Assembly: GCA_027382625.1 (NCBI GenBank)
Contig: JAJKFJ010020752.1
Coordinates: 62,001-126,000, forward strand
Length of the DNA stretch: 64,000 nucleotides
Reading direction: 5' to 3'
DNA from: Tetmemena sp. SeJ-2015
Lineage: Eukaryota > Ciliophora > Spirotrichea > Sporadotrichida > Oxytrichidae
Below the pieces are notes generated by a model. The model saw only the letters and a list, made by a program, of their open reading frames with translations, was not told the origin of the DNA and did not search any database. Shown here one piece after another: positions 63,467-64,000 of the stretch. Each line of letters starts with the position of its first letter. Within the stretch, counting starts at the first letter, position 1. The translations under genes and the position numbers were made by a program.

Positions 63467-64000
63467 CATGCCGCGGGCGCATTGCGACGCGCGCGCGCCG
63501 GACGCCGCTGGTCAGCTTGCCCGCGCACTTGGCCCCGGGCCTTTCGCGACGGTCATGCTGTTCGTCTCGCCCGAGGCCGATCTGGACCGGCTGGCCGCAA
63601 CCTTCCGGCGGCTTTGGCGAAAGCCGGTGATCGGCTGCACCACCGCCGGCGAAATCGCGCATCGGGCTATGTCGAGGGCGAATTGGGCGCTTGCCTTTCG
63701 GCCGGGGGCCTTCGCCACTTGACAAGCCTGGCCATCGACCTGTCGCGGATCGACGCGCAGATCTGATCGGCACCAAAAAAATGCCCCGCCAGCCCCGGGC
63801 GACATTGGCCGCGCAGCAATCCGGGCTGGCACAGCGAGTTCGTTTCCTATGGTGGACGGCCTGTCGATCCGCGAGGATGAGCCTGACCGCCGCGCTTGGT
63901 CCGGGCCTGGGGCCGATGCCGCTGTTCGGCGGATCGGCGGGCGATGGCACGCGGGTTTTTGGAAACCTTTGTCCTGTCGCAAGGCAGCTTCCGCAGGGCG
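63467..64000 (+). CDS. FIST-domain signal transduction protein (N-terminal part, cut by window end)
   Basis: DAAGQLARALGPGPFATVMLFVSPEADLDRLAATF, then KPVIGCTTAGEIA, YVEGELG, SLAIDLSRIDAQ, HSEFVSYG-MVDGLSIREDE and PLFGGSAGDGTRF are the order and spacing of FIST N domains: the V-I-G-C-T-T-A-G-E-I motif is the signature, and P-L-F-G-G-S-A-G-D marks the second half. FIST is a predicted ligand sensor, often paired with or fused to kinases, cyclases or methyl-accepting domains. Frames change near 63625, 63660, 63765 and later. ATG 63467 is tentative. The gene continues beyond the window. Confidence 0.8.

Overview
The window is chromosomal DNA of a GC-rich alphaproteobacterium, most likely a member of the Rhodobacteraceae (Rhodobacter, Gemmobacter, Tabrizicola, Paracoccus type). 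This rests on recognisable gene order and families: pepA-holC, lptF-lptG-lptD-surA-pdxA-rsmA, prfA-prmC-DUF4167, a glgPBCAX-pgm cluster, an iolRCDEB cluster, and many four-base ATGA or GTGA stop/start overlaps. No tRNA, rRNA, insertion sequence, prophage or CRISPR array was seen.

The dominant technical property is a very high density of one- and two-base indels. Most genes, including ones normally essential (gmk, lptD, lptF, surA, rsmA, prmC, ndk), are split over two or three reading frames while staying collinear with their families. I read this as sequence or assembly error, not mass pseudogenisation. Coordinates below span the whole gene across frames. Clean genes include the DUF805 gene, lptG, prfA, holC and glgC. 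Quality is worst at about 45.9-48.5 kb, where a copper P-type ATPase can still be recognised piecewise, and at about 60.46-60.94 kb (N-terminal part of an mttB-like gene).

Layout. 0-3.4 kb, minus: branched-chain amino-acid ABC operon (livK, livG, livF, a small unknown gene, livH cut by the window edge). 3.6-7.9 kb: PQQ-type sugar dehydrogenase, DUF805 membrane protein, GlxA/AraC-type regulator, class II DAHP synthase. 8.0-10.9 kb: PAS protein, yicC, gmk, gamma-carbonic-anhydrase-like hexapeptide protein. 10.9-18.5 kb: inositol catabolism (Gfo/Idh dehydrogenase divergent from iolR, then iolC-iolD-iolE-iolB), with two GGAA-N6-TTCC type operator candidates. 18.6-25.7 kb: PhoR-like kinase, nucleoside hydrolase, BNR-repeat protein, Fe(3+)-binding protein, mazG, M20 amidohydrolase, two small proteins. 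25.8-28.8 kb: class III aminotransferase, agmatinase (preceded by an 11-bp tandem repeat) and DUF1499. 28.9-35 kb: prfA-prmC-DUF4167 converging on rsmA-pdxA-surA. 35-41.5 kb: LPS export genes lptD-lptG-lptF, then pepA and holC. 41.5-45.7 kb: retropepsin-like protease, marC, ABC-F ATPase, ndk, TfoX-C protein. 45.7-48.9 kb: unknown minus-strand gene, copA-like ATPase, NsrR-like Rrf2 regulator with an FNR-type box. 49.0-60.3 kb: glycogen cluster glgP-glgB-glgC-glgA-glgX-pgm behind a LacI/GntR-type palindrome. 60.5-64 kb: mttB-like methyltransferase, lytic transglycosylase, LuxR-type response regulator and a FIST-domain sensor cut by the window end.

Functionally the window combines housekeeping (translation termination, LPS export, nucleotide metabolism) with three carbon modules: uptake of branched-chain amino acids, inositol breakdown toward central metabolism, and glycogen synthesis/degradation around glucose-1-phosphate. 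I did not find a convincing new multi-gene system. The best leads are regulatory: the paired iol operators, the 24-bp palindrome before glgP, the 11-bp repeat array before the agmatinase gene, and the FNR box before the NsrR-like gene.
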